Shown one piece after another: positions 25,612 to 42,097 of a DNA stretch of 64,000 bases; the first letter of the stretch is position 1; each line of letters opens with the position of its first letter. The position numbers and the translations under genes are program-made. A model generated the notes under the pieces. The model ran no database searches and was not told the origin of the DNA. It was given only the letters and a program-made list of their open reading frames with translations. Origin of the DNA: Phragmites australis (lineage: Eukaryota; Streptophyta; Magnoliopsida; Poales; Poaceae); the NCBI RefSeq assembly GCF_958298935.1, contig NC_084921.1, positions 1,002,001 through 1,066,000 of the forward strand. Direction: 5' to 3'.

Positions 25612-25905
25612 ATAGAGTGCAGCCGTAGAAGAGGAAGAAGCAGCACATCACGGAGACGAGCGTGGCAGACTCGACAACGGTGACGATGCCCTAGAGCGCG
25701 GTGTCCAAGAGGAGCGGAACGTCTGGGACAAGCTTGGGACACCGCCGCACCGCAACCCCCAACTGCTCGGAGCGTGGCCACTACTGCCACCACCCGCGAA
25801 GGTAGGACACGTACAGCGAGGGGAATAGGGCGGTGAGGCTGGGTAGGCCGAGGTCCGGCAGCCATCAAAGCATGGACACCAGGCTAGGTAGTGGCGCGGC
25901 GCAAG
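25612..25905 (-). pseudogene. GC-rich decayed coding fragment, membrane-protein-like
   Basis: On the minus strand one frame reads about 95 codons with only three stops, each explainable by one base change, inside otherwise AT-rich repeat DNA. Visible stretches are LPDLGLPSLTALFPSLYVSY, RRCPKLVPDVPLLLDTAL and, at the end, ESATLVSVMCCFFLFYGC followed by a stop at the natural C-terminus. The last part is a strongly hydrophobic segment like a C-terminal membrane anchor. I do not recognise the parent gene. It is flanked by related repeat sequence (to 25400 and from 25985), suggesting a captured gene fragment inside a repeat. Confidence 0.45.
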
Positions 25906-26399
25906 TCTCTTTTGTGCCTAGGCACATAATAGACTTGTCGTTTATCTATATATATATATATATTATATTATATTTTCCCTAAGCTCAATTTCAGTTACTA
26001 TTGAGTCACCACCAATTATAATTTAAAAAATAGTAGAGTTACAGTCCGCGAGACAGTGAGTTACAACGAGATATAAATAAAAAATTGAGTTATAATTGCG
26101 TTACGGATAAACGTAACTCCTAACAAATTCCTTACCTAATATGATGTACAATCTAAAGAATACGATTATAATGGTAGTATAATTTAAAAAGTAACTCCTG
26201 TCCTTATATATATAATTGTAACTGGTTGTAATTTGTTAACTTCTCGTATTGTATTATATATTTCTGAACACGCATTTGTAATTGGTTATATAGTAGATTG
26301 TAACTGATAGTAGTTTTTAGTTGTAACTAGTGGTATACGCAGTGGTAAACTATAGTACATGTAGAAGCAAAATAGACTCTCCTAAGTGCACTATTGAAT

Positions 26400-27190
26400 A
26401 GGGAAACGAGGAAGGTTAGATCTTAATCGAAAGGATGAAAATAATTGAAAATAAAAAAGTTTTTCTTGCTTATGTGCATCACCCGATGCGGAGGCTGGAA
26501 TGCTATTCCAATATCTTAAAAGGAAAGTTACATTGGTTCGATGTCCAGATAGACCCAATTATTAGTACATCGACGGTGAGAAATTTGCGATGGTTTCTTA
26601 TCTTTTACCTGCCATGTGAAGATTTTCCAAACGGAAGTGTTGAGCACCACAGATCAGAGATGAATAGCAGAGAAAAATAGTTGACTTACTGATTGTTAAA
26701 ACATAGAACAACTTATGTTTAACGATGAGCCTGGTCTCAACTTAAGATCTCTCTGGTCCAGAGCAATCTGCAAAAACAAGTCTCATTCAGCGAGTCTCAG
26801 ACCTCGCCATAAAAAACAAAACAGGAAAATTGTAGAACCGTATCTAAAAAAAGTAAAATTCTATAAAATCTCTCTCTCTCTCTATATATATATACTCTTA
26901 TAAAATTCTCAATCATACATCTTACACGATTAAATAGTCTACAATCGAACTTGATCCTCCGTCCCCTCCCATCTCAATTGGTTGGAAAATTCCAATCAAT
27001 TTGAAAACCTACAATTAATAGCCGTTATCAGCATCAAAAATATTATTTGTAATTTTTTTGCATTAAAATATTGTTGATTTCACATGTGTAATATATACCT
27101 GATTGTTAGTATACAATAAATTTACTAAACGTATAGTTTGTAGAAATCAAACCTAGAGTCAAAATAAGTGGCTCCATAATCTATTGAACT
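26400..27190. other. Unassigned AT-rich spacer
   Basis: No convincing gene. A short (CT)n/(TA)n tract lies at 26868-26895. The rest is probably decayed transposon sequence upstream of the LINE remnant. Confidence 0.4.
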
Positions 27191-27199
27191 AGCCAAAAT

Positions 27200-28692
27200 C
27201 CTAGTCAAGATGCTACTGCTTTGGCTACAACCCGTCATGAACAATCTAACTTCAAATAATCAAAGATCTTTCATCAAGACAAGAGTCATACATGACAATT
27301 TTATGTACGTTCGGAATTTGGCAAGATGTTTCCATAGACTAAGAACTCCGGCCCTCCTCTTCAAGCTTCATATCGCTAAGGCCTTTGATTCAACACGGTG
27401 GGACTACCTTCTACAACTACTTCAATGACGAGGCCTCCCTCCAATCCGGCGCAATGGCTTTCCTTGCTATGGAGTACATCTACCTCCCAGGTTCTTATAA
27501 ATGGTGTCCCTACCCTAACGATCCACCATGGCCGGGGATTGCGCCAAGGAGACCCGCTCTCCCTGCTCCTCTTCGTCCTCTCCATTGACCCACTGGTGGC
27601 GATCCTACGACGGGCCACTGAGCTACGATTCCTCTCGCCTCTTCGGGACCGTCATGCTTGCCTACGAGTGTCGCTTTACGCGGATGCCACCATCATCTTC
27701 CAACCCCCAACCGCCGCTAATGTGGGTACCCTAAGGTAGATTATTCAACACTTTAGTGAAGTAAGTGTGCTAGTGACGAACCTGGAGAAAAGTGTAGTCA
27801 CACCCATTCACTGCAATAAATCGACCTTAATGCCATCCTCACCAACTAGCCAGCAACCAAAACTTGGTTCCTTGTCAAGTACCTTGGCCTGTCATTGACG
27901 CTCACTCATTTGAGGAAGGTGGACCTCCAGCTGCTAGTTGACAAGGCCGTAAGGCGCATGGGGAGTTGGCAAGGGAAATTGTTGACTCAAGCAGGAAGGA
28001 AGGCTCTTGTCAAGTCAGTATTCTCCTCACAGCCTATTTACTATCTCACAGTTCTCAGAGTGCCGATGGATGTCATTGAGGAAGTGGACTCTATGAGATG
28101 TAAGTTCCTTTGGGCAAGGACAGATAGAATCATATGAGTTAAATGCAAGGTGAACTGGTGCTGTGTTTGTCGCTCGACTTCCCTAGGTGGCTTGGGAATC
28201 CTTAACCTTCGAAAATTCTCATGCGCCTTAGTTTGAGATGGCTTTGGCATTCGTGGCGCTCCAACAACAAACCATGGGCGGGAATGGAGCTTCCTTGCAT
28301 TGCATACGATCATCGGCTCTTCAACGCCGCCACGACCATCACATTGGGAGACGGTGCAACAACCTCTTTCTGGCACTCTACCTAGCTGAATTGAGCTTCT
28401 CCTAAGGACCTAGCGCCACACCTTTTTTGCATTAGCAAGAAGAAGAACATAACGGTTCAACGAGCTCTTTCCAACAATGCTTGGATAAACAATATCAACA
28501 TTGCAGCCATAAACTTGACCCAGCATCTCTCTGAAATTGTTAACCTTTGGGAGCGAATGCAAATAATGCATCTATCTGAGGATACTCCTGACCAAATCAC
28601 TTGGAACCTTACAATAGATGGGGAATACTCGACAAAAAATTGGTGTATTTGGCACTCTTTTTTTGTCTCCGTTGTAACTAAAAAGGATACGA
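27200..28692 (+). mobile_element. LINE (non-LTR retrotransposon) ORF2 remnant, 5' part
   Basis: Reverse-transcriptase motifs appear in order but in shifting frames: IHDNFMYVRNLARC, FKLHIAKAFDSTRWDYLL, GRGLRQGDPLS, then LRVSLYADATIIF, where the catalytic YADD has become YADA (27677-27688). The region after the RT domain follows (KAVRRMGSWQGKLLTQAGRK, MRCKFLWAR near 28100) and then the start of the zf-RVT region (ITWNLTIDGEYSTK, to 28635). Several stops and frameshifts mean it is inactive. The 5' end is lost. It is interrupted by the element at 28697-29986 and continues at 29991. Confidence 0.85.
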
Positions 28693-28696
28693 TGTC

Positions 28697-29986
28697 GCCT
28701 AGAGGGGGTGAATAGGTGGAACCTGAAAATTTTACAAACTAAATACAGCAGATCAGCAAAATGTGGACTCTCCGCTAATTTTTTCGGAACCTCCACAAAC
28801 ATACGGAGGTTCCGCAGAAATATACGGATACTCCGGATATTTCTGAAAGAACTCAAATTGATGCCTATGCAACAACAACGCGGATCAAATCCATGAATTA
28901 CCAAGCATCAACGGATGTTTTTCAACCTATTTCTCCAAATATCTACAACTCAAACCTCACAAAAGAGATAGATCGGGTCAAAACCCTAAAAATCAACAGG
29001 AATAAGAATATGTAACAAATCACAAGACATTGATAAATGAGACACAATGATTTGTTCACCGAAGTGCGGCCACTCCACAAAGAAGTGCCTACGTGTCCGT
29101 TGAGGTGTTCACAAAGAGTCAGGTTTCTTTCAACCATTTCCTCACCCAGCGACCACAAAGATCGAACTAGAGTTGCTTACTCAAATTTGTAGGGGTGATA
29201 CAAATATCTCAGGGCTCACCACAAAGATTAGGAGCTCAACGGGTGATGTCTAGCCGTCTAGGTGGACAAACCACCAAGAATAACAGACGCGAAATCACCG
29301 ACTTGATGAAGAAGCCGAGTGCTCAAAGGACGAATTTGAATCTTACTAGCACTACTCTTACTCTCACTCAATTCTACACCAGATTTCACCTAGAATCACA
29401 AAGGGGAGTAGAGAGAGGAGCTTTGAATGCTTTTGAGCTGCTTGTCTTAATTTATGTTGAAATGAATGAGCTAGGTTCCTATTGGAGAGAGAGGGTGTAG
29501 AGTATAAATACTCCACACTAAAAAACTAGTCGTTACACCTATGAAAATGCGGACACTCCGCAAAAGTACGGACCTTCCGCATACCCTTAGTTAACCCAAA
29601 CTTCGCTAAATTGCGAACTATCTGCAAAAATATGGATACTCCGTATTTGCATATTTTTAAAAGATTAGGGCTAACCTATGTGCAAGTGTTGTATTGGATG
29701 TGTCTCTCATATGTTTGTTAGATCTTTTGAGTATTGTTTCTACACAAACAAGTAAATTTTTAGTATCTTTCTTAATAGTATGACATCCTAAACTCAATTT
29801 CAAAAGATAAATAAATTTAAAACTATAAGATCCATGTACCGCTTTCCTTTATCTTTTTTTGGATCACCATACGTCAAATTCTCACTTGATCGAATTAAAT
29901 TTGTCCATACTTTATAAAACTCATTTGTTCTTTAATTGTTTTGTCATTATCACTAAAACTCACTTATAGAACTAGATGCACTTTCA
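28697..29986. mobile_element. Non-coding element of the CCTAGAGGGGGTGAATAGG family, copy A
   Basis: The element begins cctagagggggtgaatagg and ends agatgcactttca. The sequence gtcg is found on both sides (28693-28696 and 29987-29990), compatible with a 4-bp target duplication. It splits the LINE between its central region and its zf-RVT domain. Inside are repeated short palindromes of the type cggaNNNtccg (near 28800-28840 and 29550-29645). A core near 29085-29320 is shared with the copy at 59464-61674 (tgtccgttgagg, tctagccg-ctaggtgg, aagaataaca). No protein is encoded. The same termini are abundant in grass genomes; I leave the class open. Confidence 0.7.
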
Positions 29987-29990
29987 GTCG

Positions 29991-30486
29991 ACTTGACACC
30001 CTTATATGGTGAGCATGAGCTCTGCTAAAGTGCAAGTTCTTTACTTGGTTGGCCTACCAAGATCGCCTTTGGATAACCGATCGTCTGCGGAGCAGGGGCT
30101 AGCCAAACCAGCAGGTATGCCCCTTGTGTCGGCAATGTGATGAGACGGCAATACATTTGTTCACTCGCTGCTGGTACAACCAACGTATCTGGAATGCTAT
30201 GCGTCTGTGGGTCTCTGGCAATTTGCCTGAGCCAAGCTCTTGGTCGAATTGTAAAACCATGTCGCAGTGGTAGCGCCAAGTAGGGATGACAAACAAACTG
30301 TCGTCCAAAGCGATCCGCTCCTTGATGATGCTGGTGACTTGGGAGCTATGGAAAGAGAGTAACGTGCGTGTTTTTCAGCGGCGGGAATCAACAGTGATGT
30401 ACTTGTTAGCTAAGATCAAAGAGGAGGCCACCACTTGGTGCATTGCGGGTGCAAAAAAGCTTCGCATGATTATCCCGGGCCTCTAG
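29991..30486 (+). mobile_element. LINE ORF2 remnant, 3' part (zf-RVT and C-terminus)
   Basis: This continues the LINE interrupted upstream. One frame reads KCKFFTWLAYQDRLWITDRL, a stop, then the zf-RVT signature VCPLCRQCDETAIHLFTRCW and the tail VTWELWKESNVRVFQRRES to a stop at 30484-30486. The order, strand and lack of overlap with the upstream part support one original element. A T-rich stretch follows to about 30600. Confidence 0.82.
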
Positions 30487-30599
30487 TGTGCTTGTAGCTC
30501 GTTTTTTCTTGTTGTTTTCCCCCTTATTTTTAGAGGTTTCCCTTGGCGTCCTCCAGGCCATGAGGGCAACTCTCTTGCCTATTCTAGTTTTTTAAAAAA

Positions 30600-32440
30600 G
30601 TTGTCCCTAGATAGGGCATCTCGTATTTGTGGAGGACTGTGCTAAAAGAAATTGATCTTCTCAATGAGTGCGTCATTTGGAGAGTGGGCGATGGACAATC
30701 AATCAGAATTTGGTAGGACCCATGTATGCCATGGGGTGTAACCAGGAGACCGTGTACTTTTAGAGATCAAACGCTTCTCACAACAGTGGATGAACTGATT
30801 GATCCATATACCAGAAGATGGGACTCTGAGTTAGTTCGGTCCATTTTCTGGCCGGAAGATGCCTAGATCATACTCTAGGTTCCTCTCCGAAAGAGATTAA
30901 AGATTTCCTAACCTTTATCGTCATCCTCTGTCAATAGACAGGTTCATGATTAATCCTCTTATTACATGTTATAGAAGATGATAGGTGGTTTTATAATAAG
31001 AAAGTTGTAGTTTTTTTAACATGTATTAAAATAGTTATAGTTTTTAAAAATGAGCACTGAAATTTGTAGTTTTGTGTAACATATATCAAAATAGTTGGAG
31101 GTTTTTAAAATTTAATCAATCTACATACAAGCTGTGACTGTGTATACAACTGTCTGAAAAACAGACTGATGGTGCAGGCAATAGCGGTACTGTTTCCGCC
31201 TAACAACAAAGTTGCAGCTGAACTGGAATAACTTTTGCTAGGTTCAGTGCCGAAACAAGTATGCATGTTCCTTTGGAGGTTCGCGCATAACATTTTCCCT
31301 CTTTGTAATAATCTGCATCATAGAGGGATTGATCTTGACACCTTGTGCCCACTCTGTCGGAGGCTCGATGAAGATGTAAGACACCTGTTTCTCAAGTATA
31401 AAACAATGACCAACTGCTGGCAGATAATGCAGTGGGAAGCCATAAGACTGCAGCTTGTTTCCTTCGGCTGCACAATGGTGGCATGTATACTAAATCTGCA
31501 GGAAGAAATGAGAATCAGGTAGTCACTTTATTGTGGGCATTGTGGTCTGAAAGAAATGCTGTGAATGCAAATGAAATGGCCAAACCATATGACAGAATAT
31601 GTGCCTTTGTGCATAGACATGCTGCTGAATTTATTCAGTATCTCGGAAAAGAACCAAAAGAGCAGTCAGCTGTATCACTGCGATGGCAACCTCCCCCGCA
31701 TGGTTTCTTGAAAATCAATGTCGATGGCTCCTTCCTGTCGTATCAACGCTCAGGTGGTTGCAGTTTCTATTAGAATACATGGGTTTGTCTCGTTATATTT
31801 AAGAATAATTCTTAAAAAATCTCAAAGGCTCTACATGTAAAGGGAGGGTGTAGTTTTTTAGTGTCACCTTGTTAGTGGAGGTGGAAGTAGATCAACTCAA
31901 AAGGAGTTACATCCTTCACCTCATTAGCTCGTATCAATGAGATGACTAGAAGAACATAAACGTGTGGTCGATGGTCTCCCCTAACTTGTGATAAAGGCAG
32001 ATTTTAGTGTCCTCCATCCCATTAGCTTATTTCGGTGGACCGACCTCTTCATCACCGTCTTCTGCATCGTCATCATGGGAGCTTCTACATCTCTTGCTGC
32101 CAATAGATATGTTCACTGTGATGAGATCTTATTGTATTTTCATGTTATATACATGTCTAGAATATATTCCTGCTATACGATTATACTAATTTATCAGTTC
32201 ATTTTCGTGATTGGCTTGCATTCAGGCCATACAATTCGCAACTGAAGCAGGTATGAGAAGAATCATACTGGAGACGGACACATAAAATCTGAAGACAGCC
32301 CTAGAAAACAATTAGTTCGATTTGGCTCCTGTTGGTGTCTTTTTAGAGAGGCTAAGTTCTTGCTGTTAAGTAATTTTATTGATTTTCAAGTTGTTTACAA
32401 ACCTAGATGTTGTAATAAAGTTGCTCATCTAGGCTCGATG
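30600..32440 (+). mobile_element. Second LINE remnant with zf-RVT and RNase H domains, fragmented
   Basis: Three pieces in the same orientation. 30630-30865 encodes a region before zf-RVT (LNECVIWRVGDGQSIRIW). 31235-31770 encodes zf-RVT (KQVCMFLWRFAHNIFPLCNN, TLCPLCRRLDEDVRHLFLK) and the start of RNase H (FLKINVDGSF). 32222-32440 encodes the rest of RNase H (AIQFATEAGMRRIILETDT, then CCNKVAH). They are separated by AT-rich inserts (about 30960-31120 and 31790-32215). Stops and frameshifts are frequent. The plant-type RNase H places it in a different LINE group from the preceding element, which ends without one. Its end lies in the 3' flank of the convergent SERINC gene. Confidence 0.75.
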
Positions 32441-32787
32441 ATGGAACCGAGTGCCGTGATGGTGTGGCACGAGTTGGTTCCTACTGTAATGTCGATGGTG
32501 ACCAGTGATCTTGCTGCACCATCGGTCTAATGGAATACAATGCAGTTCCATCAGAATAAAAAAATCCCTCCGCATGCAACAGCGAGTCAGCGACAAGCTA
32601 GCAAAAGGTGATCTCCTGTACAACGATGAGCATCCTGAACTAATAAACTCCACACCACCTTGTTCAGGAAGGAGTTGACTCCTTCGTTTTTCTTTTTCTC
32701 TGCACCTTCTGCGTACCCAAAACAGCTGACCAGCAGTGCATCTTGATCCTTCAGGAACTTGGACGCCTAGCTGATATAGCAGCACTC

Positions 32788-32824
32788 CTTTCTCTTCTCT
32801 TCTCTTCTCTTCTCTTCTCTTCTT
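32788..32824 (+). repeat. (TTCTC)n microsatellite
   Basis: About seven units of ttctc just downstream of the SERINC stop codon, probably inside its 3' UTR, where the transcript would read GAGAA repeats. Confidence 0.92.
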
Positions 32825-32883
32825 TTTCTTATGCATTTTTGCCCTCTTTTGAGGTAACTACCACTGGTGAAAAATATCCATGT

Positions 32884-37151
<4,268 letters not shown>

Positions 37152-37470
37152 TGTTCGTAAGGCGTCCAAGATCACCGGCGCTGGTTTATATCCTGGACCG
37201 CGCGGAAAGTGCAGCGGGAGAGGTGGAGAATGAGCAGGCAGGGGAGGAAGCGGAGGCGGCGGTGCTGCCCCGTTTTTTCCCCGCCGCAAGCGGGCGGGCA
37301 GGTAGGCAAGCAGGCAGGCCGCCGGCTTGTTTTCACCACCGCTCCCTGCCGGTGGCGACCTCGTGTGTGGCTGTGTATCGCAATTCACAGAGCGCGCGCG
37401 CTGTGCCGCTGTCTCTTTCTCGGTCTCTCGGCTCTCTCTCCACAAACACACGCACGGCTTTAAATCGCGC
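37152..37470 (-). promoter_or_regulatory. SERINC 5' UTR and proximal promoter
   Basis: A GC-rich leader upstream (on the minus strand) of the ATG at 37151. It contains GAGA/CT-rich tracts (complement of 37408-37442) of the kind bound by BPC proteins, and a TATA-like atttaaag (complement of about 37458-37466). This places a likely start about 280 bp before the ATG. Tentative. Confidence 0.35.
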
Positions 37471-38235
37471 ACCGGTTGCTTCTACCGTATCGTGCTTAGA
37501 GATTAAAATTTTGTCAAAATTTTAGGAGGATGAAATATCTAATTTTAAAATTTTCTTTCACTAATACGTAGGATCTACAGAATAGATGATGAAAAGTGAT
37601 AAAAAAATTATGAATTTTGATCTTTTCACGGTGAACGAAAACATTGTAAAACGAAATTGAATGAATCTCGGCACTTCTCTGCTGCGTAAGTAGGCGTGGC
37701 ATCGTTTCTACTGCCTACTGTGCCGGTTTGAGCAGATTTTGGACGAAATTTCTGGGATTCCGGTACATGTAAATGCCGCCCTTTGGACGTTTTCAAATTC
37801 AGAACTCTGTTTGAAAATCCATTGCGAAAATTTCTAATCAAATTACCAAGCCCACCGTTCCAAACTGGCAAACAAGATCATGGTTGGGCATCGTGTTTCG
37901 AAACCTTTTGGTTTGGAGATGAATCATTTTCTCTTGGTCGGTGATGAGTGCCGCGCACCCAGCTGCTAGCGAGCCCGCGCCTGCTCGTAGAAACACCAAT
38001 CGCCCCTGCCCCTCGCTAGTAAATCCTCCTCCTCCTGCTGCTGCTGGTGGCATGGGCAGGCACGCCACGAACTCGGCAACGGAGCAGTGGCAACTGGCAC
38101 GTATTTTCCACTCTCAGATCGCGATCAGGTTATCGCCGGAAGACGCGTCAGGGTATGGTACCAGACCCACCCCACCCACGGGAGTACGGGACGGTGCATG
38201 GGTTTTGGACTGTGTCAGGTTGAGGTGGGGTGAGT

Positions 38236-38528
38236 ACGGTTTGTTTTAGTTTTGGATCGTAGTTTTTATTTTTGACAATTTAAAGTTAAAATAAATAGAT
38301 AATTTTTTTATAGTTTTTTATAATCCGTTTATTGGATTGTGGAAATTTACGAAGCTGATTTCTCTTAATTTTTTTTATAGATTGTAAAAGTTAATTTTAC
38401 TAAACTGTTCATAAAAGTTTTTTAAATCTACGATCTATTTTTTTTTTCACAATTCAGCTTTTTACCATCCAGATTTTTATAATTCATAATTTATAATCTG
38501 TTTTCATAATTACCAGCTGAAACAGACA
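38236..38528. mobile_element. hAT-like MITE, copy 2
   Basis: An AT-rich element with ends ggtttgttttag and complement gtctgtttcagc. It matches the copy at 12422-12668 along most of its length in the same orientation, with a ~30-bp extra stretch near 38435-38480. It lies about 1.1 kb upstream of the SERINC start. Confidence 0.6.
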
Positions 38529-39910
38529 CTTATACTGAAACGGCAAGCAAGCACGAGCAGGATCGTCGTCAGGCATTTGTGAGTCTCACCAGCGGCAGGC
38601 TCCATGTATGTCTGCCACCACAATTGCACGAGATTTTTTCTTGGCCATGTTGTACGATGCATGTTCTGCTGTATGTACGATGTGCGTACATGTACAGGGC
38701 AGTTTGAGTTTGTGTTCAGAAATTGCCTGAAGAATAAGAGCCATTCCCATTCGTGGTATTCCGAGGATACGTACGAAATCAGGAGTCTTCATCGTTTGGA
38801 TACGAGCTCCACAATAAAAGAAATCCTTGAGAATTCAAACAGTAGGATTCGTTGAGAATCCGGTGAAATTTCCGTATTCGAAACAGAATAACAGACATGT
38901 GGATGGCCCAAAAATTTCGAGTCGCTTGGACCATTGTCCCTGGTGAGCCAGAAAGGATAAACCAAGAGTCTTCTCGAACATATTCATATTCGTCATATAT
39001 TTATAATATCTGTGTCACAGGATGATGCCACTCTCCTAGCGAGAGGGCCGGTCAGATACGACTACTCATGGCCATCCAAGCTACCACAAGATGCCTATGG
39101 CATGAAAGTGTCAAGTGTGTGTCAAGTGCTAATCAAGTTGACCTCATCATTTAGGTCACCTAATAAGGCAAGAATAGACTTTTGTATCTTTTCGGACTCT
39201 TGTTTTGCGGTCTGTGTTTTTGTGTTTTTTTTAACTCTGCTTATTGAACTCTTCTAATTAATATAACATGTAGCTCTCCTTTCAATTTCGTTCAAAAAAT
39301 CACCAGATGTGGCTTGATCACGAGAACGATGTAGTTTATTAGTTTTGTTTGATTTCGTTTGGTTTGGTTTAGAAGGGAGCAATGAGCCCCTTTGTGAATG
39401 AGCAAGATGAGAAGTAAAGTATGTTGCCCACACTACCATTATATTTTTTGATAATGAAAGTTTTCTTGACTCCTATTGTTACACAAATACAACCGTATAA
39501 TAGTTTGCCTCTAATCTCTGCATAGCTAAGATGCACATATTTTCTCTCCCACGCATGAAACAACATAGGCACCACCCATCTTTTCCACCAAAACCACTTC
39601 CACATCTCAGCTCCACTCTCTCTCCTCTCATCCACCAAGAAGCAGAATCACCGCCACTTCAAGTTCAGCTCCTCTCTCTCCCTCTTGGTCTTCTCTTCCA
39701 GTGTCATCCCCGCACTGGTGCAGCGCTGCTGTCGTGCTAGACTTGCATCAACGCCTCCTAGGTGCACAGGCGCTTGCAACGAGCCATATCTTCTCACGTG
39801 GACAGCTCCACCTGAAGCCGAGCTGCTACGGTGGCGGAGCTATAGCTGTCGCGCCGCTAGCGGAGCTCCCCAGCACAGAGGTTGATGGAATAACTCTTGT
39901 GCGCTTAGTT
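38529..39910. other. Intergenic, unassigned
   Basis: No convincing gene. 39540-39890 is C-rich with short open frames on the plus strand that lack any recognisable motif. The region ends at the left LTR of the Copia remnant. Confidence 0.4.
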
Positions 39911-42097
39911 TGTTAGCTGTTAGTGTGAGTCAAGTGCATGTTCAATTAGTGGGCGTGCACGTTTGTAGCTCGAGGCATGTTCAATCATGCCAGAGCAGGT
40001 AATTATTGAGTCGTAGGCGCGACATGTTCTTGATGTGCAGAATGGCACACGTTCTGGAGGGCATGGCACGTGTACAGGGTAGTGGCAAGGCCACGATGTC
40101 TTTAGTTTTCATGCTATTTAAGTTTTGCAATAGAGTCTAAAAATGCTGCCACATTGTAGCATAAATCTTCATGTGTTTTCATTCGTGTTCACATGAGTTC
40201 TCGAGCTTTGGCTCTAACACTTGGCATTAGAGCCTAACCGTTGATCCAGCCGGTGATGTTAGAGTCCTGGGGACCGAGGGGTGCTCAATCCTAGACTCCA
40301 TCGTGCCGCCACCGTTGATGATCTCTAACCTCTGTTACACACTGATGGTGGAACCGTTACGGTGGTGACCACCATATCATGGTCCAACACATCGTTAAGG
40401 AGGCATCTATGCCACACTCATCCACATGAACTACACGGATTGGGCGCTTGTCAAGCAAGTGAATCTGCGAGCCCAGGGACTCTAGGAGGCGATCGAGCAA
40501 AGCGGCCGGGATGATTGTCTTGTGTTGGTCGCCATTCTCTTGGTCATTCCACTGATGATGCTCTCATCTCTCACAGTGAAGGACACTGCCAGGGAGGCCT
40601 AGAACGCAATCAAGATAAAGTGCATCGGTGTCGATCAAGTTCGTGAGACCAATATGCAGAAGATGCAACGCGAGCTCGGAGAGATCAAATTCAAGGACGG
40701 CGAATCCATGGACGATTTCGCGATGCACATCTAGAATCTCACCAACAACCTTCAGATCCCAGGTGACAATGCCACTAATGTTGAGGTGGTAAAAAATTCA
40801 TGCAGTTTGTTCCAAAGTGGCTCTCGCAAGTGGCCATCTCCATCGAGACCTTACTCAACCTCAATGCGTTGTCCATCGAGGAGGTCATCAGACGTCTCCG
40901 TGCGGTGGAGCAACAGTACAGGCTGGGCTCCAAGTCTGATCCTGCACCACATGTCAACGCGAGCGACCGCTTGCTCCTAACTGAGGAGGAGTGGCAAGCC
41001 CGATTGAAGACGTGTGACGGCGAGGGCTGCTCAAGCCATGGTGGTGGCAACAACTTGACGCGTCGAAATGGCAATAATCGTGGGTGTGGTAGTAGTTATG
41101 GGCCGAACAATGGCGCCAATGGTGAAGACATTGGGCACTGGGCCAAGGAATGTAGAAGTAAGCCCAGGCGGCAAGAGCAGACCCACGTGGCTTAAGATGA
41201 TGAGTCGTCCCTACTGCTAATGAAGGTTGTCATTCATTCTCCATCTCTGCGATTGCAAGAACGTCTAGCAACAACAACTTGTAGCCTGCAGGAACATCCA
41301 ACGACGACAACTCGTAGCTCGCAGAAACATCCGGCGTGCGACTCCATCTAGCTATGTGAGGAGAGAGTCTTTGTGTAGCTTGGGTGGAATGACGAGAACC
41401 ACGACAATGGCCCGTGGGTTCTCAACACCAGAGCCACCAATCACATGACAAGCTCCCGGGCGGTGTTCTCCAACCTAGATCCGATGATTTGTGGCTCCAT
41501 TAGGTTCGGCGATGGCTCCGTCACGCAAATCAAAGGTTACAACAAGATCTTGTTTGCTTGCAAGAACGATGAACACCAGGCATTCTTGGGGGTCTATTTC
41601 ATCCCCAAGCTCATCGCCAACATCATCAGCGTCGGGCAGCTGGACGAGATCAGCTTCCAGGTGCTGATTGATGGCATAGTGATGAGGGTTCGTGACCACG
41701 AGCAGTGACTACTGGCGAATATCAAGTGCTCCCCCAACCGGCTGTATGTGCTTGACATCAACATTGCATGGCCGGTGTGCCTGTTGGTGCATGGTGCAGA
41801 GAACACGTGGAAGTGGCATGCATGATTCGGCCACCTTAACTCCCCTGAGCTAAGAAAGCTTGTGCGGGAAGGGATGGTGCGCGGACTACCGGAGGATGAG
41901 CACGTCGACCACCTCTGCATCGGGTGCCTGGCCGGAAGCATCATTGAACGCCATTTCTGTCTCACGCCAACTGTCATGTGGAGCACGTCCTAGAGTTGGT
42001 GCATAGGGACCTTTGGGTCCAATCTCTCCGATGGCCCCAGGCGGCAACCGCTAATTCCTATTCCTCATCAACGATTGCAGTTGTTTTATGTGGTTGT
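39911..42097 (+). mobile_element. Truncated Ty1/Copia retrotransposon (LTR, gag, protease, pre-integrase)
   Basis: A 309-bp 5' LTR (39911-40219) begins tgttag and ends ctaaca. The primer-binding site ttggcattagagcc at 40221 resembles the tRNA-iMet complement. Gag follows (NYTDWALVKQVNLRAQGL from about 40430; ISIETLLNLNALSIEEVIRR), then a zinc knuckle reduced to GHWAKECR with its first two cysteines lost. The protease has VLNTRATNHM where active copies have Asp-Thr-Gly. The pre-integrase part (LRKLVREGMVRGLPEDEHVD) and the first integrase motif (INDCSCFMW) end at 42097, where another element begins. Stops occur in gag and integrase. No 3' LTR found, so it is dead and truncated. Confidence 0.85.
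40221..40234 (+). other. Primer-binding site of Copia remnant
   Basis: The 14 bp ttggcattagagcc lie one base after the LTR end and match the usual plant Copia site (tggtatcagagcc) with two changes. Confidence 0.7.

Noticed and set aside
40420..42097. Functional gag or protease gene
   Set aside because: In-frame stops, lost knuckle cysteines and lost catalytic residues; element is truncated.
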